Shown in pieces: positions 42,844 through 51,974 of a DNA stretch of 64,000 bases (position 1 is the stretch's first letter; each line of letters starts with the position of its first letter). Source of the stretch: Leeuwenhoekiella nanhaiensis (lineage in GTDB: Bacteria > Bacteroidota > Bacteroidia > Flavobacteriales > Flavobacteriaceae); assembly GCF_002744755.1 (NCBI RefSeq), contig NZ_KZ319288.1:496001-560000 (forward strand). The letters are read 5' to 3'. Below the pieces are notes generated by a model. The model was not told the origin of the DNA. It ran no database searches and saw nothing but the letters and a program-made list of their open reading frames with translations. A program made the translations under genes and the position numbers.

Positions 42844-43365
42844 ATGATTTACCGTTTTCGAGTCATCTTAGACACTCAGGAAGATATTTTCAGAGATATT
42901 GAAATTGAACAAACTGCCACCTGTGAGGATTTTCACAATGCCATAACCCAAAGTTTTGGCTTTGACGGCACCGAGATGGCATCCTTTTACATCAGTGATG
43001 ATGAGTGGCGCCAGGGAGAAGAAATCGCGCTTTTTGATATGAGCGAGTCTGAAAACCCACTGCGGGCGATGAGCGAAACCCTGTTACAGGATGTTCTTTC
43101 TGAAGATCAAACCCGAATGATTTACGTATATGACTTCTTCAATCTGTGGACGTTTTTTGTAGAACTCGCAGAAATTACAGAAGCCAATGACGGGCAGTCC
43201 TATCCCAACCTGATGTTTGCCCACGGTCAAATCCCTGCGCAGGCTCCTGAAGCTGATTTTTCAGGTGATGAGGATGATTTTAATGATGATCCGTTTGCAG
43301 ACGATGAAGATGACTACGACATCGAAGATTACGAAGGGCTTGACTTTGACGAAAATTGGAATTAA
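42844..43365 (+). CDS. pRiA4b ORF-3-like protein
   Basis: A 173-residue protein with the pRiA4b ORF-3-like domain at 1-130 (YRFRVILDTQEDIFRDIEI, then FHNAITQSFGFDGTEMASFYISDDEW in part, and MIYVYDFFNLWTFFVELAEI), followed by a very acidic tail rich in Asp and Glu (EDDFNDDPFADDEDDYDIED). The domain is found in plasmid and chromosomal proteins of unknown function and is often mislabelled as an IS1096 passenger. The acidic tail is common in Bacteroidetes members. It has its own promoter box after ctaA. Confidence 0.85.
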   Translation: MIYRFRVILDTQEDIFRDIEIEQTATCEDFHNAITQSFGFDGTEMASFYISDDEWRQGEEIALFDMSESENPLRAMSETLLQDVLSEDQTRMIYVYDFFNLWTFFVELAEITEANDGQSYPNLMFAHGQIPAQAPEADFSGDEDDFNDDPFADDEDDYDIEDYEGLDFDENWN

Positions 43366-43454
43366 ATAGATTTTAGACACTAGATATTAAGAATTTAGAC
43401 TTAATCTTATATCTCCCGTCTCACATCTAAAATCTCAAATCTTACATCTAAACA

Positions 43455-44513
43455 ATGATCAACTTATATTCGGCTCAGATTGAGTCTCTTTCTATACATC
43501 GCGTAGGTAACAAAAGCCGTTCTGAAGGCGCTTTTCTATCTAAAGAGCGCTACCAGCTTAACGATGAGATTACCCCGCTTATCAAAGAATTTTTCTTTAA
43601 GCCGTTCCGTGATAAAGAAGAAAATTACTATCAATTCGTTCACGAGAGCGATCTGGAGTTTCACGAGTTGTCTAGCCTTGTAAAATCCATTTTTGAGAAC
43701 CCATCGCGCTCTCACGAGGTTTCTGTAGCTATCGCAAAACTACTTTACGAGCAGTCTGAACATCCGCACATCAAACCGGGTGAAGTCTATGTCGCGCATA
43801 TTGAAAATGTAATGCTAGACAATGAAAAAGTGGATGCTGTTGGCGTTTTTAAATCGGAATTGAAACAGGATTTTCTGCAATTTAAGGAAGGTGAAAGCAA
43901 CCTCAATATGCATTTGGAGCAGGGAGTAAGCCTGAATAAACTGGATAAAGGCTGTCTGATCTTTAATAAAAATGCTGAAGAAGGTTATAAAATTCTTTCC
44001 ATAGATTCTAACCGTTACGATGCCAAATATTGGCTTGATAGCTTCTTAGGCGTAGATATTTTAGCCGATGAAAACTTTCATACCAAAAAGTATTTAAAAT
44101 TTTGTCAGGACTTTGCCAAAGACGTGGTGCTACCGGCGGAAGACAAGAAAGAAGAAGTGATGTTTATGAACCGTGCGGTAAATCATTTTGCCAAAAACGA
44201 TGAGTTTGTAGAGCAAAACTTTATGAATGAGGTGATGGAAAATCCGGCGCTGATTCCGGAATTCAACAATTACAAGCTGGAGAAAGCTCCTAAATATAAA
44301 ATTGAGGATCTCACCTCCTTCCCTATTTCAAACACAGCTGTTTCCGCTGCACGAAAGAAAATCAAAAGCGTAATCCAACTCGATACCAATATTCAGATAA
44401 AACTCGATTTTATCAATCCCGAGAGCGCCGAGAAATTTGTCGAAAAAGGCTGGGATGAAGAACGCCAGATGTATTATTACCTGGTGTATTTCAATAAAGA
44501 GCAAAAATCTTAA
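43455..44513 (+). CDS. Nucleoid-associated protein (NdpA/YejK family)
   Basis: A 352-residue protein of the NA37 family. The start INLYSAQIESLSIHRVGNKSRSEG and blocks HPHIKPGEVYVAHIENVMLD, FLQFKEGESNLNMHLEQGVSLNKLDKGCLIFN (in part) and YDAKYWLDSFLGVD are typical. E. coli YejK binds the nucleoid; a structural DNA role is expected here by family only. The preceding 89-base gap has short direct repeats of TCTAAAATCT/ATCTAAAC type. Confidence 0.85.
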   Translation: MINLYSAQIESLSIHRVGNKSRSEGAFLSKERYQLNDEITPLIKEFFFKPFRDKEENYYQFVHESDLEFHELSSLVKSIFENPSRSHEVSVAIAKLLYEQSEHPHIKPGEVYVAHIENVMLDNEKVDAVGVFKSELKQDFLQFKEGESNLNMHLEQGVSLNKLDKGCLIFNKNAEEGYKILSIDSNRYDAKYWLDSFLGVDILADENFHTKKYLKFCQDFAKDVVLPAEDKKEEVMFMNRAVNHFAKNDEFVEQNFMNEVMENPALIPEFNNYKLEKAPKYKIEDLTSFPISNTAVSAARKKIKSVIQLDTNIQIKLDFINPESAEKFVEKGWDEERQMYYYLVYFNKEQKS

Positions 44514-44542
44514 AAATTAATACTCACTCATTCTGAGTTATT

Positions 44543-44609
44543 TGTCAGTCTGAGCCTGTCGAAGACCATTCACGAAAAAACTTCGACAGGCTCAGTTTGA
44601 CATTTTTTT
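44543..44609. terminator. Long hairpin terminator with a flavobacterial dispersed repeat
   Basis: TGTCAGTCTGAGCCTGTCGAAG (44543-44564, 22 bases; core CTGAGCCTGTCGAAG) pairs with the reverse complement at 44581-44602 at 20 of 22 positions, with a 16-base loop and a T run after it. The CTTCGACAGGCTCAG core is, to my knowledge, a widely scattered intergenic sequence in Bacteroidetes. Confidence 0.8.
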
Positions 44610-44629
44610 ATTCAAGTATTTTGAAGCTT

Positions 44630-44977
44630 CTAGCCCTTAAGGAGGTTTAAAATCAGAATAAACAAACGGGCAAAAATAAAGGTTACCAGACCAAAAACCG
44701 TAGTCAGGAAAGCCACTTTCAATCCGCCGGCCATCATACCCTGAGACACATCGCCCATACTTTCAACCGCATCGAAGGCTTCGATCAGGCCTATCACACT
44801 GCCCAAAATCCCCCAGCTTAGGATAAACAGGCTGATGTTGCTGATTAAAACGATGGTTTGGGCTTTATCAGCTTTGCTGAGCAACTGACGCACAAACAGC
44901 GCGACAATCACTATAAATACAATAACGATTGGCCACATAAAAAAAGGACCACCTTCCTGAATTCGGTCTAGTAACAT
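44630..44977 (-). CDS. MotA/TolQ/ExbB-like proton channel protein (short form)
   Basis: A 115-residue membrane protein with three helices (FFMWPIVIVFIVIVALFV, TIVLISNISLFILSWGILGSVIGLIEAF, LKVAFLTTVFGLVTFIFARLFILIL). The LGSVIGLIEAF and AGGLKVAFLTTVFGLV blocks match the pore-lining core of the MotA/TolQ/ExbB family. It is about half the length of ExbB and no ExbD/TolR gene is adjacent. It may be the compact flavobacterial form; the partner is unknown. Confidence 0.85.
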   Translation of the reverse strand: MLLDRIQEGGPFFMWPIVIVFIVIVALFVRQLLSKADKAQTIVLISNISLFILSWGILGSVIGLIEAFDAVESMGDVSQGMMAGGLKVAFLTTVFGLVTFIFARLFILILNLLKG

Positions 44978-45162
44978 ACTTTGGTTTTTAAAAGATTACC
45001 CTTCAAAACTAACTGGAATAAAGGTAGCCGAATTTTATTTGCGACGGCTAACGGGTTTTTATCGGGATTCAACGCTATAGATGACCCGGTCAAAAACCCC
45101 GTAAAAACAGTCATTCGTCTCAAAAGGCTATGGGTTTCGGGCTTTTTTAGCATCTTGCAGCT

Positions 45163-46218
45163 ATGGATTTGCTGAAGTTTAACCAGACTAAACTCTTTGC
45201 CTCGCACTTTTTATTATGGGTGGGCGTCTGGTTTTTTTATGTGTATTTCTTTAGCTATAATACCACCAACACGCTCTACGTCACCTGGTTTTCAAGCATT
45301 CTATTGCCTATAACAATGCTCACCACCTACACTACGGTTTACTACCTGATCCCAAGGTATTTGATGAATCGTAAATACTGGCTTTTTGGTTTGTACAGTA
45401 CCTATGTTGTCATTTTCACCGCTTTTCTCACTACGGTGACGATGATAGGCAGCTTTATCTTTATCTCCAATCTACAGGTCGAAAATACTCCGGTGATGAG
45501 CCGCAATCTGGTGTTTATCCTGATCCTGATCTATCTGGTCGTAGGTTTAGTAAGCTTTGTTTATATTCTCAATCACAATTTCAACACCCTTTCCCGAAAT
45601 AAAAATCTGGAGAATAAAATTCTCGATGCGCAGTTGCATCTTAAGGATCAGGAACTGCATTACCTGAAAAAGCAAATCCATCCCCATTTTTTGTTTAATG
45701 CACTCAATACCATTTACGGTTTCGCGCTCAAACAATCCTTGCAAACCCCTGATATCATTCTGAAACTGTCAAATTTGCTCGATTACATCCTGTATCAGGT
45801 GACCGAGAAAGAAGTTTTTCTTAAACAGGAACTCGATCACATAGAAGAATACATAAGTTTGGAACAAATACGTTTTCAGGATACGCTTGAGGTTACTATT
45901 GCTAAAAATGATTTTGACGAAAGCATTCGAGTACCGCCCATGCTGTTTCTCCCGTTTGTGGAAAATGCGTTTAAACACGGGGCTATCGTAGACGGAAAAC
46001 TTCAGATTCATATGAAATTTGAAGTTACTAAGACACAGTTGTTCTTCCACATTGAAAACAGCACGAGAAATGAGGAAACCGAGACTGAAACAGCCAGGAT
46101 CGGCCTTACAAACATCCGGAAGCGACTCGAATTGTTGTATCCCAATCACTATGATTTGCGGGTGGAAACACCTAAAAACAGCTATGTGGTAAATTTAAAA
46201 ATCAGCTTGCATGACTAA
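45163..46218 (+). CDS. LytS-like sensor histidine kinase
   Basis: A 351-residue histidine kinase of the LytS/YehU type. Four membrane helices (about 12-135) make the sensor; the His_kinase domain has the H-box LKKQIHPHFLFNALNTIYG, with phospho-acceptor His173, and the C-terminal ATPase part reads PPMLFLPFVENAFKHG. The stop overlaps the next gene, the cognate LytTR regulator, by eight bases. The likely signal is at the membrane. It is divergent from the ExbB-like gene. Confidence 0.9.
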   Translation: MDLLKFNQTKLFASHFLLWVGVWFFYVYFFSYNTTNTLYVTWFSSILLPITMLTTYTTVYYLIPRYLMNRKYWLFGLYSTYVVIFTAFLTTVTMIGSFIFISNLQVENTPVMSRNLVFILILIYLVVGLVSFVYILNHNFNTLSRNKNLENKILDAQLHLKDQELHYLKKQIHPHFLFNALNTIYGFALKQSLQTPDIILKLSNLLDYILYQVTEKEVFLKQELDHIEEYISLEQIRFQDTLEVTIAKNDFDESIRVPPMLFLPFVENAFKHGAIVDGKLQIHMKFEVTKTQLFFHIENSTRNEETETETARIGLTNIRKRLELLYPNHYDLRVETPKNSYVVNLKISLHD

Positions 46219-46933
46219 AAAACTCCTGGCATTAATTGTTGACGACGAACCCGCTGCACGTGAAATTCTGAAAACGCACTTGCAGCGCATTCCCGAAGTA
46301 GCGATTCAGGGCGAATTTATAAATGCCATCGACGCGCTTTCGTTTTTAAAGAATAATCCCGCAGATCTTGTTTTTCTTGACATCAATATGCCCGAAGTCA
46401 CCGGTCTCTCATTTGCTAAACTTGTTCAAAAAGAAATCCAGGTTATTTTCACCACCGCCCATCGGGAATATGCGGTTGAAGGTTTTGAATTGCAGGCCGT
46501 AGATTACCTGCTCAAACCCATTTCGTTTGAACGTTTGGTTCAGGCTGTCTACAAATGCACCGGCAGGCAATCTGAAAAACAAACCCTGGAAAAGCCTTTA
46601 GTGCTCGATAAAACTGCAAATCCTTTTGTATTTGTCCGTTCCGACCGCAAGATGATTAAGATTGATTTTGACGAAATTATCTATGTGGAAAGTCTGAGCG
46701 ATTACATCAAAATCCATACGCAAACAGAGACGCATGTCACCCGGGAGACCATTTCCAATTTTGAATCTAAATTACCTCCCGATCAGTTTTTACGCATTCA
46801 CCGCTCTTTTATTGTCGCGGCTTCAGCTATCAAAGCCTATACGGCAGAACACATCGAGATCGAAGGTGAAACTTTGCCCATCAGCCGTAGTTACCGCGAC
46901 ACGGTGGTTCAATTTTTAGCCAAATACGAATAA
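46211..46933 (+). CDS. LytTR-family response regulator of the LytS-like kinase
   Basis: A 240-residue response regulator. The receiver has LIVDDEPAA, phospho-acceptor Asp57 in LVFLDINMPEVTG, and the KPIS loop; the LytTR DNA-binding domain covers about 135-240 with IYVESLSDYIKIHTQ and RIHRSFIVAAS. It overlaps the kinase gene by eight bases, so the two form a two-component system. The target genes are not visible here. A terminator follows. Confidence 0.93.
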   Translation: MTKKLLALIVDDEPAAREILKTHLQRIPEVAIQGEFINAIDALSFLKNNPADLVFLDINMPEVTGLSFAKLVQKEIQVIFTTAHREYAVEGFELQAVDYLLKPISFERLVQAVYKCTGRQSEKQTLEKPLVLDKTANPFVFVRSDRKMIKIDFDEIIYVESLSDYIKIHTQTETHVTRETISNFESKLPPDQFLRIHRSFIVAASAIKAYTAEHIEIEGETLPISRSYRDTVVQFLAKYE

Positions 46934-46937
46934 ATAA

Positions 46938-46970
46938 AAGCCTCACAGCTCTTTGAGACCTGTGAGGTTT
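46938..46970. terminator. Terminator between the LytTR gene and uvrB
   Basis: CCTCACAG (46941-46948) pairs with CTGTGAGG (46960-46967), with A/T-rich sequence on both sides: T on the + side and A before the stem. It separates the convergent uvrB gene. Confidence 0.75.
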
Positions 46971-47000
46971 AGAAAACGACTTGAAAGCTTTGGTCTTAAA

Positions 47001-49001
47001 TTAAGCCATTTCTTTAACCTGCTCCTGATAGGTCTTGATGCGGTCTCGCAGTTTAGCGGCTTCCATAAAGTCCAGCTCTTTTGCAGCGGTTTCCATTTGT
47101 TTACGAGTATCTCTAATGAGTTTCTCGAGTTTAGGTTTGCTGATATAGGCCGTGTCCGGTTCGGCAGCCATATTGGTAAGTTCTTCCGCTTCAAATTTGA
47201 ACTTTTCCTTCTTGGCCAAAGCACTTTCCAGTGATTTCTTGATCGCCATAGGTTTCAAACCATGCGCTTCGTTATATGCGATTTGCTTTTGACGTCGGTA
47301 TTCGGAAGCATCAATGGTTTCCTGCATACTCTTCGTAATCGTATCGGCATACATAATGGCGAGACCGTTGATATTTCGCGCAGCGCGACCAATGGTCTGC
47401 GTCAGCGAACGGTTGCTTCTTAAAAATCCTTCCTTATCGGCATCTAAAATAGCCACAAGGGAAACTTCAGGTAAATCCAGACCTTCCCGCAGGAGGTTTA
47501 CGCCTACCAACACGTCAAAAATCCCTTTTCGCAGGTCAGACATAATTTCCACACGCTCCAGAGTATCCACATCGGAGTGAATATAACGGGTTCTGATGTC
47601 CACCCGGGTCAGGTATTTTGTCAATTCTTCCGCCATACGCTTGGTTAAGGTTGTAACCAGCGTACGCTCGTCTTTATCCACCCGCTTCTGAATTTCTTCA
47701 ATCAAATCATCTATCTGATTGAGACTGGGACGTACCTCAACGATTGGATCCAACAATCCGGTAGGACGTATGATCTGCTCCACGTAGGTTCCTTCAGACT
47801 TTTGCAACTCATAATCCGCCGGAGTCGCACTCACATAAATCACCTGATTTTGTAAAGCTTCAAATTCTTCAAACTTTAACGGCCGGTTATCCATCGCCGC
47901 AGGAAGTCTGAATCCGTATTCCACCAAGTTTTCCTTACGGCTTCGGTCACCACCATACATCGCACTCACCTGAGACACGGTTACGTGACTTTCATCCACA
48001 ACCATCAAATAGTCATCGGGGAAATAATCAAGCAGACAGAACGGCCTGGTGCCGGGTTCCCTTCCGTCCAGATAGCGCGAGTAATTCTCAATCCCGCTGC
48101 AATAACCCAGTTCGCGTATCATTTCCAGATCAAAGTTGGTGCGCTCTTCAAGTCTTTTGGCCTCCAAATGCTTACCAATTTCCTTGAAATACTCCACCTG
48201 CTTTACCATATCAAAACCGATCTGATCAATCGCGTTCTGCAAACGATCCGGACTCGTCACAAACATATTGGCCGGGTAAATATTAAGGCGGTCGTATTTC
48301 TCCAAAATCTCGTTGGTTGTGACATCAAAAGCTTCGATATCTTCGATCTCATCACCAAAGAAATGTACGCGAAACGCGTGATCATCGTATCCCGGAAAAA
48401 TATCAACCGTATCTCCTTTTATGCGGAAATTACCCCGATTGAATTCGCCGGTGGTACGGCTGTAGAGACTTTGTACGAGTCGCTTGAGCAACATCGTACG
48501 CGAAATCACCATATCTTTTTCAATGGAAATCACGTTTTTCTGAAATTCCACTGGGTTTCCGATACCGTATAAGCAGGAAACCGAAGCAACTACAATAATA
48601 TCACGACGGCCGCTCAAAAGGGAGGACGTGGTGCTCAAACGCAGTTTTTCGATCTCTTCATTGATCGAAAGATCTTTTTCGATATACGTTCCTGAAGTGG
48701 GGATATAGGCTTCCGGCTGATAATAATCGTAATAGGAAACGAAATACTCCACCGCATTGTTCGGAAAAAAAGCCTTGAATTCGCTGTATAACTGGGCAGC
48801 AAGTGTTTTGTTGTGTGCCAGTACCAAAGTGGGTTTTTGCACTTCCTGCAAAACGTTAGCAACGGTAAAAGTCTTACCACTACCGGTAACTCCCAAAAGC
48901 GTTTGATAGCGTTCGCCGGAATCAATGCCCTGCACCAGTTGTTTGATTGCAGAAGGCTGATCGCCGGTAGGTTTAAATTCGGATTGTATGTTGAATTTCA
49001 A
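47001..49001 (-). CDS. uvrB: Excinuclease ABC subunit B
   Basis: A 666-residue UvrB, the damage-verifying helicase of nucleotide excision repair. It starts with TTG at 49001, giving MKFNIQSEFKPTGDQPSA, the conserved family opening. Walker A GVTGSGKTFTVANVL begins at residue 37; the beta-hairpin lesion-probing region follows (YYDYYQPEAYIPTSGTYIEKD in part), then motif LREGLDLPEVSLV, QTIGRAARN and a C-terminal UVR domain (TAAKELDFMEAAKLRDRI) that binds UvrC. Length is standard. It is preceded by a 144-base gap in which I see no structure beyond short A/T-rich runs. Confidence 0.95.
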   Translation of the reverse strand: MKFNIQSEFKPTGDQPSAIKQLVQGIDSGERYQTLLGVTGSGKTFTVANVLQEVQKPTLVLAHNKTLAAQLYSEFKAFFPNNAVEYFVSYYDYYQPEAYIPTSGTYIEKDLSINEEIEKLRLSTTSSLLSGRRDIIVVASVSCLYGIGNPVEFQKNVISIEKDMVISRTMLLKRLVQSLYSRTTGEFNRGNFRIKGDTVDIFPGYDDHAFRVHFFGDEIEDIEAFDVTTNEILEKYDRLNIYPANMFVTSPDRLQNAIDQIGFDMVKQVEYFKEIGKHLEAKRLEERTNFDLEMIRELGYCSGIENYSRYLDGREPGTRPFCLLDYFPDDYLMVVDESHVTVSQVSAMYGGDRSRKENLVEYGFRLPAAMDNRPLKFEEFEALQNQVIYVSATPADYELQKSEGTYVEQIIRPTGLLDPIVEVRPSLNQIDDLIEEIQKRVDKDERTLVTTLTKRMAEELTKYLTRVDIRTRYIHSDVDTLERVEIMSDLRKGIFDVLVGVNLLREGLDLPEVSLVAILDADKEGFLRSNRSLTQTIGRAARNINGLAIMYADTITKSMQETIDASEYRRQKQIAYNEAHGLKPMAIKKSLESALAKKEKFKFEAEELTNMAAEPDTAYISKPKLEKLIRDTRKQMETAAKELDFMEAAKLRDRIKTYQEQVKEMA

Positions 49002-49145
49002 GATGCTGAATTTTTAAAAATTAGTAAGCCACAGGGCGAAAACCTTACATAAAACCTGAAAAAACATAGGGTTTTACAAGCTGTTTAAAATTACGCACTT
49101 AAACTTTTTAAAGCCGAAAAGAAATACTAAAAGATGATGTAGCGA

Positions 49146-51884
49146 TTATCGCTTGAGGGTAAAATGCGATTTGAATTCCCGGCCATCCTCAAGCAGAATC
49201 CGAAACCAGTAGTCATCTGCCGGAAGATTCTCGCCGCCAAATGTACCATCCCAACCTGAAGAGGTTGGGTCCAGTTCTTTAATCAGTTTACCAAAGCGGT
49301 TAAAAACCCGTACCGAAGTTCCCGACTGAACGAGATCGCTAATTCCCTTTACATTCCAGTAATCATGGTAACCGTCTCCATTCGGAGTAAAAAACTTGGG
49401 AAAACCAATAATGCTGAATTCCTGCTCCACAATACCACAACCTTCTTTAGACCGAATGTAAACCGTATGAAAACCGGGCTGTAGCCCTTCAAAAGTGCTG
49501 TCCTCCTGATAAGGACCAAGCGGATCATCCAGAGCCAGTTCGTACTCTCCATTCCCCGAGAAAGAGATAATGGCAATATTGTTTTCGGTAGCATCAGTAA
49601 CCTCTATGTTATCAATGGTTGCCAGCTCTTTTTCTTCAATTAAGAAGCTTTCCTCGCGAAAACAGCCCGTGGCCAAATTGGTTACGCGGAGGGTATGCTC
49701 GCCGGTCAGATTGGTGGACAACTCCGGTGTGGTCTGTCCCTCCGGCATCCATTCGTAGCTGTAATTCTGTGATGGATCCAGTTCAGAATAATCAGGACTA
49801 AAGGTTTGCAATGCCGGGAAATTTGTAGCGCAGTAAAACTGACTTTGAGGAAGGCTGAATTGAGGTCTGGCCAAAACCTGAAGGTTAACCGGACTAATAG
49901 CAAAACAGGCATTGTTATTTTCAACACGGGCAAAAACTTCCTGCTCATAGGCTACAGAATTGGTATATAAAACCGGAAGAAGTTCGTCTTCATCTTCAAG
50001 GAGTGCGCCCCGCTCTGATAAATAATAATTAACGTCTAGAGTACCACTGCTAGTCCCCAGAACCTGATCATCGGCCAGACTTAAATCAAACTCCGCAAAA
50101 CCGGTATCATCTAAATCACATTGCTCGATTAAAGCGTTTGAGGCCTGAGTCGAACTCACTTCGAGGGTCAACGAATTTACGGTTGCACAACCCGCCGGAC
50201 TGAAAATACGAGCCCAAAGTACTTCAGTCGGAGCCGTGTTTTCATAGCCAAAAGGATCAATGGGGTTACGATCGTTAGTCGCATCACTCTGTGTGTAATG
50301 GTAGGTTACATCAAATCCGTCAAGACCATCTGTAAGCTGGTCGTTAGCCTGATCTAAATTGAAAATACTGAAGCCATCTGCTGTTTCAGAATCCTCACAC
50401 TGCACGAGTCTTACATTTGGCACGGCACGCTGATAGGGATAATAAGTAACCTCAGCGATACCTACTTTCTCGCAGCTTCCATCATTCAGATCGAGAACAA
50501 ATCTATAGGTTTCTGTATAAGGCAGGCTTACCCCTGCCGGCTGGCGGATTGTCAACCGGTAATCAGTTGCGCTGCGTAGCTCATTATCGTTACGAAACCA
50601 CGAATAAGTCGCTCCCATTACAGGCTCATACTGCAAGGTATATACATCTCCGTCACACAAAGCAAGTTGGCGGGAGCTTACGTCGTTTTGAATAATATCA
50701 AGCTCATTAAATAAAGACTGATTGAAAGGAGGTAATCCCTGATGGCTGATACCGGTATCTAAAAATATGGCGCGATCTCTATAAATAGCTGCTGTACCGG
50801 CCTCATTAGGAGCGTCAATAACCCCTAGATAGGTTGAACCTTCCTGATAACCTCTGCTTAGGGTACGGTAAATTTTTCCATCCGGGGCTAACTGCAGGCT
50901 TCCTCTATATAGATTTTGCTGATCAAGCAAGACCTGACTGGCACTAATATCTGCTGCTTGCGTATCGTATTGTATCAGTGATGAAAAATGACTGGAAGCA
51001 GGTTCGCGAGCACTTTCGTTATTTGAGCTGTGACAATAGAGAAAGCGGTTGTTAGGCGAAAACTCCACACCATAAGGTGCATAATTAAAGCCATCAATAA
51101 CCAGTCTTCTGGAGTTTGAAACCCTTCCGGTAAGCGAATTGAAATCTGCCAAATATAAACCTTCTGCGCTATTCGCACAGGCCAATTGGGTTCCATCGGG
51201 TGAAAACTTCAGATTTCCTCTTGGATCCTCTACCGAAAATCCGGCTGCTGATCGTACAGGAGTAGTTCTGAGTCCGTTTCGGCTTAACTCATAGGCATAA
51301 AAAGTATCCAGAAGTCCCTGGTTTCCATTTGAAGAAGACAGCATCACAATCCAGACACTATTATCCGTACAGCTCTTGATTACAGCACTTAGCTTTTCGG
51401 CCCCGTAGGCCAAAAGATTAACGTTCTTTTGCGTAACAACACCTTCAGGATCCTGATTAAAATCAACCACCGTATAGTTCACCCCTTCATTAACCTCTCC
51501 TTCCTGCGTCACGGTATCTACCGTAAAAATGTAGTAAATCCCCGGAGTATCAGGCTGAGAAATAATTATGGCAGACTGGGTGCTTGAAGGGTCTCCTAGC
51601 AAGCCATTTCCGTTTGGCATAATACTGTGGTCGGCACGGTAAACGGTAATTCCATCAGTATAAAAAAGCAAATTTCCGTTTTCACTTGAAATACTGGCAC
51701 AACCTTCTAAAGTATAAAGACTGCCATCAGTAAGCGGTCTGGGGCTACCCGTGCTAAAGTTTAAACCGGCACCGTAACCGAAATACCAATTGTTAGCCTG
51801 ACCCTGAGCGAAAGCATCGCTGCAAACCAACAACATACAGGCACAAACCAAAGAAAAAGCAAATCGTAATCTTTTAAACTTCAA
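49146..51884 (-). CDS. T9SS type B (gliding-motility C-terminal) secreted protein
   Basis: A 912-residue exported protein. An N-terminal signal peptide (FAFSLVCACMLLVCSDAFAQ) is followed by a WD40/beta-propeller-like region (QGQANNWYFGYGAGLNF, ISSENGNLLFYTDG, NLKFSPDGTQLACANS, VEFSPNNRFLYCHSS), a Cys-bearing Ig-like region, and a C-terminal domain of the gliding-motility-associated type (FPKFFTPNGDGYHDYWNV, FNRFGKLIKE, GWDGTFGGENLPADDYWF) that marks it for the type IX secretion system. Probably surface-exposed or released; its partner is not known. Confidence 0.93.
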   Translation of the reverse strand: MKFKRLRFAFSLVCACMLLVCSDAFAQGQANNWYFGYGAGLNFSTGSPRPLTDGSLYTLEGCASISSENGNLLFYTDGITVYRADHSIMPNGNGLLGDPSSTQSAIIISQPDTPGIYYIFTVDTVTQEGEVNEGVNYTVVDFNQDPEGVVTQKNVNLLAYGAEKLSAVIKSCTDNSVWIVMLSSSNGNQGLLDTFYAYELSRNGLRTTPVRSAAGFSVEDPRGNLKFSPDGTQLACANSAEGLYLADFNSLTGRVSNSRRLVIDGFNYAPYGVEFSPNNRFLYCHSSNNESAREPASSHFSSLIQYDTQAADISASQVLLDQQNLYRGSLQLAPDGKIYRTLSRGYQEGSTYLGVIDAPNEAGTAAIYRDRAIFLDTGISHQGLPPFNQSLFNELDIIQNDVSSRQLALCDGDVYTLQYEPVMGATYSWFRNDNELRSATDYRLTIRQPAGVSLPYTETYRFVLDLNDGSCEKVGIAEVTYYPYQRAVPNVRLVQCEDSETADGFSIFNLDQANDQLTDGLDGFDVTYHYTQSDATNDRNPIDPFGYENTAPTEVLWARIFSPAGCATVNSLTLEVSSTQASNALIEQCDLDDTGFAEFDLSLADDQVLGTSSGTLDVNYYLSERGALLEDEDELLPVLYTNSVAYEQEVFARVENNNACFAISPVNLQVLARPQFSLPQSQFYCATNFPALQTFSPDYSELDPSQNYSYEWMPEGQTTPELSTNLTGEHTLRVTNLATGCFREESFLIEEKELATIDNIEVTDATENNIAIISFSGNGEYELALDDPLGPYQEDSTFEGLQPGFHTVYIRSKEGCGIVEQEFSIIGFPKFFTPNGDGYHDYWNVKGISDLVQSGTSVRVFNRFGKLIKELDPTSSGWDGTFGGENLPADDYWFRILLEDGREFKSHFTLKR

Positions 51885-51974
51885 GGGACAGCAATTTTCT
51901 GGTAAGGTACGTTTTAAGTATCAAAACCTAAAAGCCTCTGGATGAAAGCCTGAATATTTCAGTTCAAATTCACT

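Noticed and set aside
42844-43365. pRiA4b ORF-3-like gene as part of an IS1096-type mobile element
   Set aside because: No transposase or terminal repeats flank it; the label comes from an old family description.
47985-48572. Long open frame (195 codons) on the + strand opposite uvrB
   Set aside because: uvrB is unmistakable on the - strand; the frame is an artefact of its codon use and has no recognisable domain.
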